Below, in pieces: positions 48,006 to 56,513 of a stretch of DNA of 64,000 nucleotides. Both the position numbers and the translations under genes were made by a program. Position 1 is the first letter of the stretch. The number at the start of each line of letters is the position of its first letter. Source of the stretch: Luteolibacter rhizosphaerae (GTDB taxonomy: Bacteria; Verrucomicrobiota; Verrucomicrobiia; Verrucomicrobiales; Akkermansiaceae); NCBI RefSeq assembly GCF_025950095.1, contig NZ_JAPDDR010000016.1, positions 1 to 64,000 on the forward strand, in the 5' to 3' direction. Below the pieces are notes generated by a model. That model saw only the letters and a list, made by a program, of their open reading frames with translations. It made no database searches and was not told the origin of the DNA.

Positions 48006-49043
48006 AGGGTAGGCCTTCGGCCCTGGCTCCACGGCGCCCCTGCGGCTTCCATGAAACAGGGCGATCGCGGCGGGTCTGCTTTCGACGCCGAGCTTTTCGT
48101 AGAGCGCCTTCACGTGGGTCTTCACGGTCTCCACGCCGGTGCCGAGGATGCAGGCGATCTCCGGATTCGACTTCCCTGCGGCCACCCATTCGAAGACCTC
48201 CCGCTGCCGTGGCGTGAGACCGGCGGCGATGGCCTCTCCCGAAGCCGGGGCAGGGGATCCGGACAGGATCAATTCGAAGCTGCCCGGCGCGGGCCTGATC
48301 CGGATCTCCAGCCTGCCCTGCTTCCCCGTCAGGCGCAGTGGGGGGGCAGGAGCGGATCCCGGGGAAGAGGATGCGGCGATCCGGGCGCGGGCCCAGGCCC
48401 GCAGTTCCTCCGGCAGATGAGCTGCACGCCGCCGGGGGAACCATCTCTGCAAGAGTAGCTCCGCCTCGGGACCGCTCTGCAGCAGTCGCCCGTCCGCATC
48501 GATCCGGATGCTGGCGTTGTCCGCCCTGCCGATGGACTCCAGCGCCGCCGTCACGTGGTCCCGCAGGAGACCGAAGAGGGAGAGGTCCTTGCGAGTGAAG
48601 CTCCGGCGTGAACGGTTGATGACGATTGCGTGGGTGTTCCCACCTGCCGGGCGGAAGTCGACGCCGCAGTTCTCCTCGATGCCGAGCGGGCGGCAGAAAG
48701 ACTGATAGATCTCCGTGCGATGCCAGTCGCGGACGGAGAGGAAGTCGGTGACTTTTGTCGGGCCGCCCCGCGGGTCTTCCAGGCAGAAGCGTACGCCCGG
48801 GTGCTCGCGATGATGCGCCGCCAGCACGGGCAGGTAGGCCGCCAGCGAGGGCCCGGTGCGCTCCGCCAGCAATCTCATGCCGCCGCCGGCGAAGAACTCG
48901 AAGAAGTAGCCGTGCTCCCCGCCGACGAGTTTCTCGGCTGCGAGCATCGCCGCCTCCGCCACGGCATCCGCGGAGCTCGCTTGATGGATCTCCAGAACGC
49001 ACTGGCTGAACAGACGGAGTTGCCGGGAATCGATCGTCTCCAT
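47778..49043 (-). CDS. LuxR-family transcriptional regulator with read-through tail
   Basis: A 421-aa protein. Residues 1-200 form a GAF/PAS-like sensor region (G-G-E-H-G-Y-F-F-E-F-F-A-G). A LuxR-type HTH lies at about 275-330: G-L-T-P-R-Q-R-E-V-F-E-W-V-A-A-G-K-S-N-P-E-I-A, then V-K-T-H-V-K-A-L-Y-E-K-L-G-V. The family normally ends about ten residues later. Here about 90 extra residues follow, most of them antisense to the membrane gene at 47736. A stop codon was probably lost. DNA binding should be intact; the signal and targets are unknown. Confidence 0.8.
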   Translation of the reverse strand: METIDSRQLRLFSQCVLEIHQASSADAVAEAAMLAAEKLVGGEHGYFFEFFAGGGMRLLAERTGPSLAAYLPVLAAHHREHPGVRFCLEDPRGGPTKVTDFLSVRDWHRTEIYQSFCRPLGIEENCGVDFRPAGGNTHAIVINRSRRSFTRKDLSLFGLLRDHVTAALESIGRADNASIRIDADGRLLQSGPEAELLLQRWFPRRRAAHLPEELRAWARARIAASSSPGSAPAPPLRLTGKQGRLEIRIRPAPGSFELILSGSPAPASGEAIAAGLTPRQREVFEWVAAGKSNPEIACILGTGVETVKTHVKALYEKLGVESRPAAIALFHGSRRGAVEPGPKAYPLASLVHQHRQHQIADIGPHHDEGHPSERFSLLTRENRTRRHNDDGDQEQPQKGHERESKHPPQRRDGQREEKGCG

Positions 49044-49167
49044 GAGCTACGATCCGGGTTTGTGAAGGGAGTCCTGATCGTTGTCAGTTCCAAAATATCC
49101 CTCTGTCTAGGGATACCGGGTGCCCGGAGCGGGTGGTAGATGGAGCGGCCTGCCACCCACCCCTTGT

Positions 49168-51624
49168 ATGAAATCGCCCTTCCTGCGGGTCCTGTTCCCG
49201 CTCGCCTGCCATCTGCCCTACTCGCCCTGCTCCGCCGCCAGCGCCAGCTGGTCCGCCACGCCTGCCTCGGGCGATTGGCATGCGGCCGCGAACTGGTCAC
49301 CCGCCAGCGTGCCCGTCGCCGTGGAGGACACGGCGACCTTCTCCGCGACCTCGCAGCCGGGCGTGTTCCTGAATGCAGGAGCCTCCCCGGGAGCCATCGT
49401 TTTCGCCACGGATGCCCCGGCCCATGGGATCGCGGTCAATCCCGCGGCGGCGGCCAGCGTGACGATGGAGATCGGTGGAAGTGGCATCACCAACGGGAGT
49501 AGCTTCCAGCAGCATTTCCTCGCCAAGGCGGATGCCGTGAACGGGACTTTCGGGACGATCCGCTTCGCCAATGCGGCGACGGCAGGAGCCAACGTGAGAT
49601 TCACCGCCGAGGGCGGATCGGCAGCCACGAAGTCCGGCGGCCTGGTTCACTTCACGAACACGGCCACGGCAGGCACGGCGTTGTTAGAGAATCTGGCCGT
49701 CACCGTCACCACTGCCGCCCGCGCGGGCACGACGCGCTTCTCCAACCAAGCGAGCGCTGGCAATGCGACGCTCCACAACTATGGCGGCACGATCGGATCG
49801 GTGCCCATTTCGCTTTCCGGCAGGACCGAGCTGCCGGACAGTTCGACGGTCGGCAACGCGACGATCGTCAATCAGGGCGCGACCACCGCGGGCTCGGTGG
49901 GAGGCCTGTTGCGGCTCTCCAACAATGCCTCCGCCGGGAGCGCGAGCATCACTAACAGAGGTGGCTCCGTTACGGGCGGGCGCAGCTATGTGCTGGCCTT
50001 CGATAGCTCCACGCTCGGCAATGCGACGCTGGTCAATGAAGGCGGAAGCGCCGGCACGAGCGGGGCTATCACCCAGATCCAGAACAATTCCTCCGCGGGC
50101 GCCTCCACGATCACGAACAAGAGCGGGAATTTCTCCGGAGGAGGTCAGGGGCAGACAGGCTTCTACCACACCTCGAAGGCGGGAACGGCCGTGATCCATT
50201 CCGAAGGCTCCCATCTCAGCGGAGCGGGTGCCAGCCTGCTTTTCACCAACAGTGCCTCTGCGGAAGACGCGACGATCACCAACAGCGGAGCCACCAGCGC
50301 GACCGGCGGCCAAGGGTTCACCAATTTCTATCTGAACAGCCACGCCGGCACCGCGGCCATCACCAACCACAGCGGAACGGTCAATGGCGCCAGCGGAGGC
50401 ACCACCGAATTCCGCGACAGCTCCAGCGCCGGCGACGCGGCGATCATCAACAAGGGTGCCACCGTGAGCGGGGCGCGAACCGGATGGACGAAGTTTCACG
50501 ACAACTCCACGGCCGGCAATGCGACCTTCACCAATGAAGGCGTGGTGGGTTCCGCCTTCTATGGCGGCGCGACTGCCTTCTACGACAACAGCAGCGCGGG
50601 AACAGCCACCCTGAACTGCATCGGAAAAGGCGAGATCATCTTCGAAGGGAACTCATCCGCCGGCACTGCGCGGGTGAACATGAGCCACGCCTCCTGCGCG
50701 CTGCGGATCGACGCTCACAACGCTCCCGGAGTCTCGATCGCCACGCTGGAAGGCGGCGGCCAGATCTACATCGGAGCCAATACCTTGGTCGTCGGCGCTA
50801 GCAATCTGGCCACCACATTCAGCGGAACCATCCACGGCGCCGGCAACCTGACCAAGGTGGGAACAGGTGAGTTCCTCTTCTCCGGGGTGGGGAACCATAC
50901 CGACCCAACCCGGGTGGAAGGCGGAACGCTCACGCTCCGGAGCAGGGGGTTCAGCAGGATCTTCAAGGTCGCCGCCGGAGCCTTTCTAAAGTTCGAAGGG
51001 AAGCCCCTCGGGAATCTCGATTACCACATCGACGAGCTGCACCTCGCCGGAGTGCAGCAAGCCGCCGGCGTCTGGGGTTCCCTCACCTCGAGCGCTCCTA
51101 ACAAGTCCGCCTTCCTCTTCGGCAACGGCACCTTCGTCGTCGCAAAAAATCCCGAGCCCTACGTCGCCTGGGCCCAACAGAAGGGCGTGACGGACGCTAA
51201 CGACGTGCGGACAGCGGATCCCGACAAGGACGGGATGCCGAACATCATGGAATACGCTTTCGACGGAAACCCCTTTTCCCCCGAGCCCCAGGCGAAGATC
51301 GCAGGCAAGCTGGCCGCGATCGAGAACCAGGGAACTCCCGTGCAGGTGATGACGCTGACGATCCCGGTGCTAGGAACCGCGGAGACGACGGCCTTCACCG
51401 GCACGGGAGCGCTTTCCGCAACTGCAAGCGGTGTGAGCTACCGGATCCAGGCCGGTGGCAATCTCAGCTCGTGGTCCACGCAGGTATCGGAGATCCCGGC
51501 GGCACAGGCCACGGCGCTGCGGGATAGCCTGAACCTGCCGGCGCTCTCGCCGGGATGGAGCTACCGGAGCTTCTCGGTGCCGGTTAGCGGGCCGGCGGCC
51601 TTCCTACGCGCCGTGGTGGAGTGA
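49168..51624 (+). CDS. Secreted autotransporter-repeat beta-helix protein
   Basis: An 818-aa protein from ATG at 49168; the upstream in-frame start is unlikely. A signal peptide lies at the start. Residues about 120-480 are tandem units of roughly 30 residues with N-S-S-A-G-x-A-x-I-T-N-x-G-G-x-V-S-G, a right-handed beta helix. An autotransporter-associated repeat follows (G-A-G-N-L-T-K-V-G-T-G-E-F, then V-E-G-G-T-L-T-L). Near residue 680 lies D-P-D-K-D-G-M-P-N-I-M-E-Y-A-F, the calcium-loop-like block common in verrucomicrobial exported proteins. No barrel domain is seen. It is probably a surface protein or adhesin. Confidence 0.85.
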   Translation: MKSPFLRVLFPLACHLPYSPCSAASASWSATPASGDWHAAANWSPASVPVAVEDTATFSATSQPGVFLNAGASPGAIVFATDAPAHGIAVNPAAAASVTMEIGGSGITNGSSFQQHFLAKADAVNGTFGTIRFANAATAGANVRFTAEGGSAATKSGGLVHFTNTATAGTALLENLAVTVTTAARAGTTRFSNQASAGNATLHNYGGTIGSVPISLSGRTELPDSSTVGNATIVNQGATTAGSVGGLLRLSNNASAGSASITNRGGSVTGGRSYVLAFDSSTLGNATLVNEGGSAGTSGAITQIQNNSSAGASTITNKSGNFSGGGQGQTGFYHTSKAGTAVIHSEGSHLSGAGASLLFTNSASAEDATITNSGATSATGGQGFTNFYLNSHAGTAAITNHSGTVNGASGGTTEFRDSSSAGDAAIINKGATVSGARTGWTKFHDNSTAGNATFTNEGVVGSAFYGGATAFYDNSSAGTATLNCIGKGEIIFEGNSSAGTARVNMSHASCALRIDAHNAPGVSIATLEGGGQIYIGANTLVVGASNLATTFSGTIHGAGNLTKVGTGEFLFSGVGNHTDPTRVEGGTLTLRSRGFSRIFKVAAGAFLKFEGKPLGNLDYHIDELHLAGVQQAAGVWGSLTSSAPNKSAFLFGNGTFVVAKNPEPYVAWAQQKGVTDANDVRTADPDKDGMPNIMEYAFDGNPFSPEPQAKIAGKLAAIENQGTPVQVMTLTIPVLGTAETTAFTGTGALSATASGVSYRIQAGGNLSSWSTQVSEIPAAQATALRDSLNLPALSPGWSYRSFSVPVSGPAAFLRAVVE

Positions 51625-51755
51625 GGGGCCTCGATCTGGCGTCCGGTGCACCGAGTTGACTTCCCAGATTCCATTGACAAGCCTTTTGTCGGGATCGACC
51701 GGGATGCTGCCACACTGCAGCACGGCCGCCGATCGATCCGAGGAGGAACTAGCCA

Positions 51756-52097
51756 ATGAATGACGGAGAACCTTTCTTTCTGGGCATTGGCATCTTCGCG
51801 GTGGTGATGGGAGTCATCTCGGCGCTAGCGACAAGCGATCGCGGGAAGAAGCGATGGCTCAAGGTCTCCGGTCCTCTCCTGGCGGCGATCGCTCTTCCCT
51901 TGGTGCTATTTTTCCTGATGGGCTTCTGCCAGTGGTACGATCAGCCGGATCCGAGATTTCTCGATGCCATCCGCTCCGGCTTGGCCGCGACATTGATCTA
52001 TGGCCGTGTCGTCACCGTCGGGTGCACGGTGATTTCATTGATCTTCTTCGGCACGGTCTTCTGCGTGGTGCGGGTCTTCGAGAGATCGGGCCGCTAA
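51756..52097 (+). CDS. Three-helix membrane protein
   Basis: A 113-aa protein preceded by GAGGAGGAA. Hydrophobic segments lie at about residues 8-27, 37-57 and 80-104. It has no known motif and a basic C-terminus. It is a single small gene between the beta-helix protein and a P-loop protein. Confidence 0.7.
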   Translation: MNDGEPFFLGIGIFAVVMGVISALATSDRGKKRWLKVSGPLLAAIALPLVLFFLMGFCQWYDQPDPRFLDAIRSGLAATLIYGRVVTVGCTVISLIFFGTVFCVVRVFERSGR

Positions 52098-52152
52098 GCG
52101 AGGGTTCACGCAGAGAATGGCGAGGTGCTGAGTTCAGATCGTGTTAAGGAAT

Positions 52153-52725
52153 ATGATGCGTGTCCTGATTTCAGGTGGTCCCGGTTCGGGGTGCACGTCG
52201 ACGGCTGCGGCTGTGGGTGCCGCTCTGAAGTTACCGGTTTTCGATTCGGACTCGTTCTTTCACAAGGCGAGCGACCCGCCATTCCAGCAGCAGAACAGTC
52301 CCGAGGAGCGACGCCAGCTTTTGAGGTCGGCACTGGAGGACAGCGATGCCTGGATCTTGAGCGGCTCGATCGCGACATGGGGTTTGGTCGAACTTGCGCC
52401 GACGCACGGGGTGTTTCTGGAGGTTCCCGTGGAGGAGCGTTTGAGGAGGCTGGAGGAGCGGCAACGGATGCTATTCGGAGCGAGGATCGAGCCGGGAGGC
52501 GACATGGCGGAGGAGCATCGGGCATTCATGGAGTGGGCACCCGGTTACGAGAGCCGGAGCGGTGCGGGCAGGAATCTGAGAACCGACCGGGACTTCCTGG
52601 AGACACGGTGCGAGCGCTTCATGGCCATTGCCGGGGTGATCCCTTTCGAAGAATTGGTCGGCGGGGTGATTGCGTTTCTCAGCGGAGAAGCGCGGCAGGA
52701 TGATGCGGTGGTGGCTGCACGCTGA
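52153..52725 (+). CDS. Adenylate-kinase-like P-loop protein
   Basis: A 190-aa protein; the start is 52153 or 52156, and a GTG at 52141 is also in frame. The P-loop reads G-G-P-G-S-G-C-T-S, with Cys where Lys is usual. A related kinase-like group uses G-x-x-G-S-G-T-T-T, so a missing Lys is typical there. V-F-D-S-D-S-F-F-H follows (substrate-binding Asp). W-I-L-S-G-S-I-A-T-W fits Walker B-like strands, and R-x-x-R-L-x-x-R is a lid-type segment. It may phosphorylate a small molecule; the substrate is unknown. Confidence 0.72.
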   Translation: MMRVLISGGPGSGCTSTAAAVGAALKLPVFDSDSFFHKASDPPFQQQNSPEERRQLLRSALEDSDAWILSGSIATWGLVELAPTHGVFLEVPVEERLRRLEERQRMLFGARIEPGGDMAEEHRAFMEWAPGYESRSGAGRNLRTDRDFLETRCERFMAIAGVIPFEELVGGVIAFLSGEARQDDAVVAAR

Positions 52726-52832
52726 AGCAGGTGTCTTGCCGCCGGGGGGGCGGCTTCATCTCTTCTGCGATTCCGCGCTTGTTCCCGCGCAGGCTGTCGC
52801 CGAGCTTCGGCGATAGAGGAGAAGCAGATACG

Positions 52833-53474
52833 ATGGCCATGTCTGAACAAGCGAAGAAACTTGTCGCCGGGCTTGCGCAGGGAATCCTGCTGCTGGGCGA
52901 GATCAAGAAGCGTGGTGCGGAGATCAAGAAGGACCACGATCTGGCGATGGAGCTGTGGGCGTCCGGGGAATTCCGGCCGCGTATGCTGGCGACGTTGATC
53001 TTCGACAAGAAGCTGCTGACGGAGGCTGTGATCGAGCAGCTGGCGGCGGACATGTCCGCGCACGGGATGGAGGAGCGCTGCCAACTGGCGGACTGGTTCA
53101 TGGCGAACCAACTGGCAAAGGGCAAGAAGCTGGCGGCGCTGATGCTTGGCTGGGGGGGTCATCCTTCGCCGATCCTGCGTCGCTTGTTCTGGTATCATCA
53201 GGCGCGCCTGCGCTGGGTGGGACAGGCTCCGCCTGGGAACAGCGTGGAGCTGATGAAGTCGCTGGAGAAGAACATGGCGGAGGAAGAGCCCGAGGTGCAG
53301 TGGGCGATGAACTTCTGCGCCGGGCAGATCGGGATCCACGAGCCGGAGTTCCGGGCGAGGTGCGTCAAGCTGGGCGAGGCGCTGGGGCTCTACAAGGAGG
53401 AGAAGGTGTCGAAGAATTGCACGCCGTCCTATCTACCGGAGTTTATCCGGATCGAGGTGGCGAAGCGAGGGTGA
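52833..53474 (+). CDS. AlkD-like DNA alkylation repair protein (HEAT repeats)
   Basis: A 213-aa protein from ATG at 52833 with GAGGAGAAG before it. Paired helices run throughout: L-A-T-L-I-F-D-K-K-L-L-T, L-A-D-W-F-M-A-N-Q-L, L-R-R-L-F-W-Y-H-Q-A-R-L-R-W and W-A-M-N-F-C-A-G-Q-I-G. The D-W-F-x-x-N and W-A-x-N-x-C...G-I pattern is typical of the DNA alkylation repair/AlkD HEAT-like family. The glycosylase role is known for AlkD itself but untested for this branch. Confidence 0.75.
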   Translation: MAMSEQAKKLVAGLAQGILLLGEIKKRGAEIKKDHDLAMELWASGEFRPRMLATLIFDKKLLTEAVIEQLAADMSAHGMEERCQLADWFMANQLAKGKKLAALMLGWGGHPSPILRRLFWYHQARLRWVGQAPPGNSVELMKSLEKNMAEEEPEVQWAMNFCAGQIGIHEPEFRARCVKLGEALGLYKEEKVSKNCTPSYLPEFIRIEVAKRG

Positions 53475-53505
53475 TTTGGTGTAGAGCCACGCTGAGAACC
53501 GGGTG

Positions 53506-53976
53506 ATGAGTGCACAAGTGAGAGAGATCTACGTCGGCCGGCAGCGGGAGGCGCCGATGCAGTTCGTCCGCAAGATCGAGGTGATCGCCGGCAAGGGACT
53601 GGCCGGGGATCGCTATGCCGAGGGCACCGGCTCCTACTCGAGATCGAAAGGCATCCGGGACGTGACCCTCATCGAGATTGAAGACCTGTGGAATTTCTAC
53701 GGGAGATCGGGGATCGATCTCCACCCCGGCCTCACGCGGCGGAATATTGTGACTGAAGGGATCAAGCTCTCGGACCTCATTGATTCATCCTTCACCATCG
53801 GGCCCGTGTCCTTTCTCGGCCTGCGCCCTTGCCCTCCATGTCGGCATCTCGCCAAGCTCATCGGCATCCCTGATGTTCTCCATGGTCTAGCCCACTCCGG
53901 GGGGATCTACGCGCAGGCCCTGAGTGACGGGATCATCAGCATCGATGACCCCGTGGGCCTGCCGGGGGCTGAATGA
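53506..53976 (+). CDS. MOSC-domain protein
   Basis: A 156-aa protein from ATG at 53506; a GTG at 53503 is also in frame. MOSC features are G-L-A-G-D-R-Y-A-E-G-T-G near residue 34, then G-L-T-R-R-N-I-V-T-E-G and L-R-P-C-P-P-C-R-H-L, whose Cys is the sulfur-carrying type. It lacks the N-terminal beta-barrel of some members and is a stand-alone form. Related stand-alone proteins such as YiiM act in reduction of N-hydroxylated compounds with molybdenum cofactor. The Mo hydroxylase at 26.6-30.3 kb is in the same window but not linked. Confidence 0.82.
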   Translation: MSAQVREIYVGRQREAPMQFVRKIEVIAGKGLAGDRYAEGTGSYSRSKGIRDVTLIEIEDLWNFYGRSGIDLHPGLTRRNIVTEGIKLSDLIDSSFTIGPVSFLGLRPCPPCRHLAKLIGIPDVLHGLAHSGGIYAQALSDGIISIDDPVGLPGAE

Positions 53977-54140
53977 ACTCGAATCAAGCGCAGCATGAAG
54001 GAAAGCCGAGGCGCGGAAGACGGCGGGGTATGGAGATGCATAGGGCCACTTCCGGGGCGCCGTATCCTCGACAGCCCGGGGCGCGGTTGCCTAGTATCGG
54101 GAGTCTGGTGCTGCCATGCTTCGAGCCGTTCTCCCGAGAG

Positions 54141-54503
54141 ATGAACTTTCTATCCCGCATCATGATCCTCTCAGCGCTGCTCTCGCTCGCGGGCTGTGGC
54201 GATGGCGACAAGCTATGGGAGGACGGGAACTACCGGGTCTATGCGCGGCCCAATTGCCGCGAGATCATCATGGGATACCACTTCGGAGACGGTGGCGTCT
54301 TGGGACTATCCGGTCCCACCGTGACTGCGGCCGGGGCGGATGCCAGGCATGTGGTCTTTCAGGTGAACGGGGCGTCCCATTTCTACATCGTGAGAGAGGA
54401 GGGCGGGGAGGGGACGACTCACGGGCCGTATGCTGTCGAGGCATTCGAGGCCATCCGCCGGGAACTATCGCTGCCTTCCTTCGAGTGGCACCTCCGCCGA
54501 TGA
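54141..54503 (+). CDS. Small lipoprotein
   Basis: A 120-aa protein from ATG at 54141 with GAGAG before it. The frame is open far upstream but without coding character. The lipobox is L-S-L-A-G-C (about Cys17). The mature part has Y-R-V-Y-A-R-P-N-C-R-E and V-V-F-Q-V-N-G-A-S-H-F-Y-I-V, a compact beta domain. No family was recognised. Confidence 0.68.
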   Translation: MNFLSRIMILSALLSLAGCGDGDKLWEDGNYRVYARPNCREIIMGYHFGDGGVLGLSGPTVTAAGADARHVVFQVNGASHFYIVREEGGEGTTHGPYAVEAFEAIRRELSLPSFEWHLRR

Positions 54504-54613
54504 TCCGGCAGGCGAGGTTGGTGTGGTGGTGAGTTTGGCTTCCACTTCAATCGGCCTGCTGCCTACGATCGGAACATCAGGCTGCATGATCACTTGATGA
54601 AGAGGGCACAACC

Positions 54614-54641
54614 CCAAGCATCCCGGTAAAAGGATGCTTGG
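54614..54641. other. Perfect intergenic hairpin
   Basis: CCAAGCATCC and GGATGCTTGG pair over 10 bp around CGGTAAAA. No T run follows on either strand, so it is not a normal terminator. It lies 15 bp upstream of the gene at 54656 and may act in its leader. Confidence 0.5.
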
Positions 54642-54655
54642 AATAGATCACAAGG

Positions 54656-55105
54656 ATGTGGAACAAGATTGGCCGGTTTTTAATTCAGTTTATGAGACGG
54701 GGTTCCCTCCCGTTTCCATTCGCGTTGCTCCTCAGCATGCTGCTCTTGGAGGCTTCCGATCAAATCCTGAGACCTGACCCAAGCAATATTTCGTCGGGCG
54801 ATCCGGGCGAGACTCTGGGGGGATACTTGGTAGCCGCGCTAATCGTGTTGCTTCAGGGATTCATCGGCTTCCCAGCGCTGCTTTTCCTCGATCATGGCAG
54901 GCTCGGGCTCCGAAGCTTCCTCGGAGTTGCTGTGGTTATGTCCCTCCTGATCTCTGCATGGATAGGCTCGGCGCTGCGGGCCCCCCATCTCGGGGAATCG
55001 TTCGGCTTCATGTTCTCCATGGCCTTGGCCTTTCTCGGGCCTCCCCTTTTGCTCAGCTTCTGGATGGCTTATGCCCTTCGGCCGAAGAGGACAGCAGTGT
55101 CTTAA
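54656..55105 (+). CDS. Four-helix membrane protein
   Basis: A 149-aa protein with hydrophobic segments at about residues 19-33, 55-78, 87-105 and 117-140. It has short loops, no catalytic residues and a basic C-terminus (R-P-K-R-T). A 10-bp hairpin is just upstream. It is followed 51 bp later by another small membrane protein. The function is unknown. Confidence 0.68.
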   Translation: MWNKIGRFLIQFMRRGSLPFPFALLLSMLLLEASDQILRPDPSNISSGDPGETLGGYLVAALIVLLQGFIGFPALLFLDHGRLGLRSFLGVAVVMSLLISAWIGSALRAPHLGESFGFMFSMALAFLGPPLLLSFWMAYALRPKRTAVS

Positions 55106-55156
55106 GGCTTTCCCGTCCTTTCGGGAGATGCCTGATTCTTACATTTTAAGAGAGCC

Positions 55157-55459
55157 ATGCCTGCCGACGAATCCGATCCAATTGAAGCGTTCTTCGAGGG
55201 GCTCGTGGAAACGGTCTTCTACGGCGCTTCCTATTTCACCGGAGCCTTGGTGTTTGCCCTGCTAACTTTGGGGCAGATTCCTTTCGCCCCGCTTTCAAGC
55301 ATTCATGAGAGGAAACGAAACAAGAAGCCGCCGAAGGGCTGGAGCATCTGGCTGCACCACCCCGTGCAGAAAAAGATCCTCCGCGCCGAGGTGATCTGCG
55401 CGGTCGGGTTTTTCAGTTGGATCGGCTTGGGATTCGCGATTTACCATGTGGTGAAGTGA
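55157..55459 (+). CDS. Two-helix membrane protein
   Basis: A 100-aa protein. Hydrophobic segments lie at about residues 18-42 (V-F-Y-G-A-S-Y-F-T-G-A-L-V-F-A-L) and 76-97 (I-C-A-V-G-F-F-S-W-I-G-L-G-F-A). A basic loop (E-R-K-R-N-K-K-P-P-K) lies between them. It overlaps the next gene by GTGA, so the two are coupled. Confidence 0.68.
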   Translation: MPADESDPIEAFFEGLVETVFYGASYFTGALVFALLTLGQIPFAPLSSIHERKRNKKPPKGWSIWLHHPVQKKILRAEVICAVGFFSWIGLGFAIYHVVK

Positions 55460-56025
55460 AAGCGCCCCGTAACTTGGTGAAGCAGATCTCCCTATTTGCC
55501 GCTCTGTTTTCGTGCGGGTTCGCGGAAGCGCAGGAACCCAAGAAGATGCTGCATCCAGATTTTCCGGTGATCGAAGGCAAGTATCAGATGACCGACAACT
55601 GGTCGGTGACGCTGGACCAGAAGCATAACCGGCGGATCGAGGAAGGGAGCCTGGTGATCTGGCGACCGGGCTTCACGATCTGGACCCGGGTGTGGAACCT
55701 GAAGGAAGGGGAGACGGCGGAGGAGCGGCTGAAGAGTTTGCGGGCGGATATCTCGAAGGAGGCCACCGATGTGGTCGAGAGCAGGGATAGCATGCCGCTG
55801 CGGCTTTCCTACCGGCTGAAGGAGAAGTCGGAGGACGATCGGCAAGCGGCGTTCTACGGGGTCGCCGTGAGTGCGTCGGGCCATGTCCATGTCGCGATCT
55901 ATTTCGATGATGCCAAGGACCTGAAGACGGCGCAGGAGATCTTCGCCAGCCTGACACCGGCGAAGGCCGAGGCCAAAGCCAAGGACGATGGTGGCCAGCC
56001 GACGAAGGGGCCGGAGGCGAAGTGA
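55456..56025 (+). CDS. Exported protein of unknown function
   Basis: A 189-aa protein from GTG at 55456, which overlaps the upstream stop by 4 bp. The signal peptide is near I-S-L-F-A-A-L-F-S-C-G-F-A-E-A. The mature part is charged (W-S-V-T-L-D-Q-K-H-N-R-R, W-R-P-G-F-T-I-W-T-R-V-W-N-L) with a final beta strand (V-H-V-A-I-Y-F-D-D). The C-terminus is Ala/Lys-rich (A-K-A-E-A-K-A-K-D-D), loosely like other tails in this genome. No family was recognised. Confidence 0.7.
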   Translation: MKAPRNLVKQISLFAALFSCGFAEAQEPKKMLHPDFPVIEGKYQMTDNWSVTLDQKHNRRIEEGSLVIWRPGFTIWTRVWNLKEGETAEERLKSLRADISKEATDVVESRDSMPLRLSYRLKEKSEDDRQAAFYGVAVSASGHVHVAIYFDDAKDLKTAQEIFASLTPAKAEAKAKDDGGQPTKGPEAK

Positions 56026-56079
56026 GATCCGCGGCTTTCGGCTAGAAGGGGCGGGCGGGTTCGGCTAAGGCTGGGTGGA

Positions 56080-56493
56080 GTGATCCGATTGAAAGTAAGA
56101 GCGCCCTACTCCGGGGAGAAGGTGAAGGACTGCAAGCTGGTGAGATGGCACCGGGAGGATGGGGCTGCGGTCGAGGTGGGCGCCTTGATCGCCACCTTGG
56201 AGACGAGGAAGGCGGTCAACGAGATCGAAGCCGCGGATGCGGGCGTGCTGCGGCACCTCGTGAAGGAGGGAGATACGGTGGCGATCGGAGCTTGCTTCGC
56301 GATGATCGAGAACGACGGTTTACGCGAGGAGGGTGATGCGCTCCACCTGACGATGGAGATCTCCCGGGATGATCTGGCCGCGATCGATGCGAGGCGCGGT
56401 GAGCTGAGCCGTGATGAGTATGCGCTGCGGTGTGTGCGAGAGAGGCTTGAACAAGATGCAAGCGCTAGCAGCAGCCATTCCGACGAGGCGTGA
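56080..56493 (+). CDS. Lipoyl/biotinyl-domain protein
   Basis: A 137-aa protein from GTG at 56080. Residues 4-78 form a lipoyl-like domain: L-V-R-W-H-R-E-D-G-A-A-V and the lysine turn E-T-R-K-A-V-N-E-I with Lys44 (usual E-T-D-K-A). The next strand has H-L-V-K-E-G-D-T-V-A-I-G. The C-terminal 50 residues are helical and acidic. It is an isolated carrier domain with no acyltransferase or carboxylase nearby, so its partner is unknown. The following gene starts at or within 24 bp of its stop. Confidence 0.78.
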   Translation: MIRLKVRAPYSGEKVKDCKLVRWHREDGAAVEVGALIATLETRKAVNEIEAADAGVLRHLVKEGDTVAIGACFAMIENDGLREEGDALHLTMEISRDDLAAIDARRGELSRDEYALRCVRERLEQDASASSSHSDEA

Positions 56494-56513
56494 TCTCGGC
56501 CGTTATTCTCTCA

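Noticed and set aside
49600..50650. Regular repeats taken for a CRISPR array
   Set aside because: The repeats are imperfect, about 85-95 nt, in frame and encode beta-helix units of a secreted protein.
54614..54641. Hairpin as a rho-independent terminator
   Set aside because: There is no T run after the stem on either strand.
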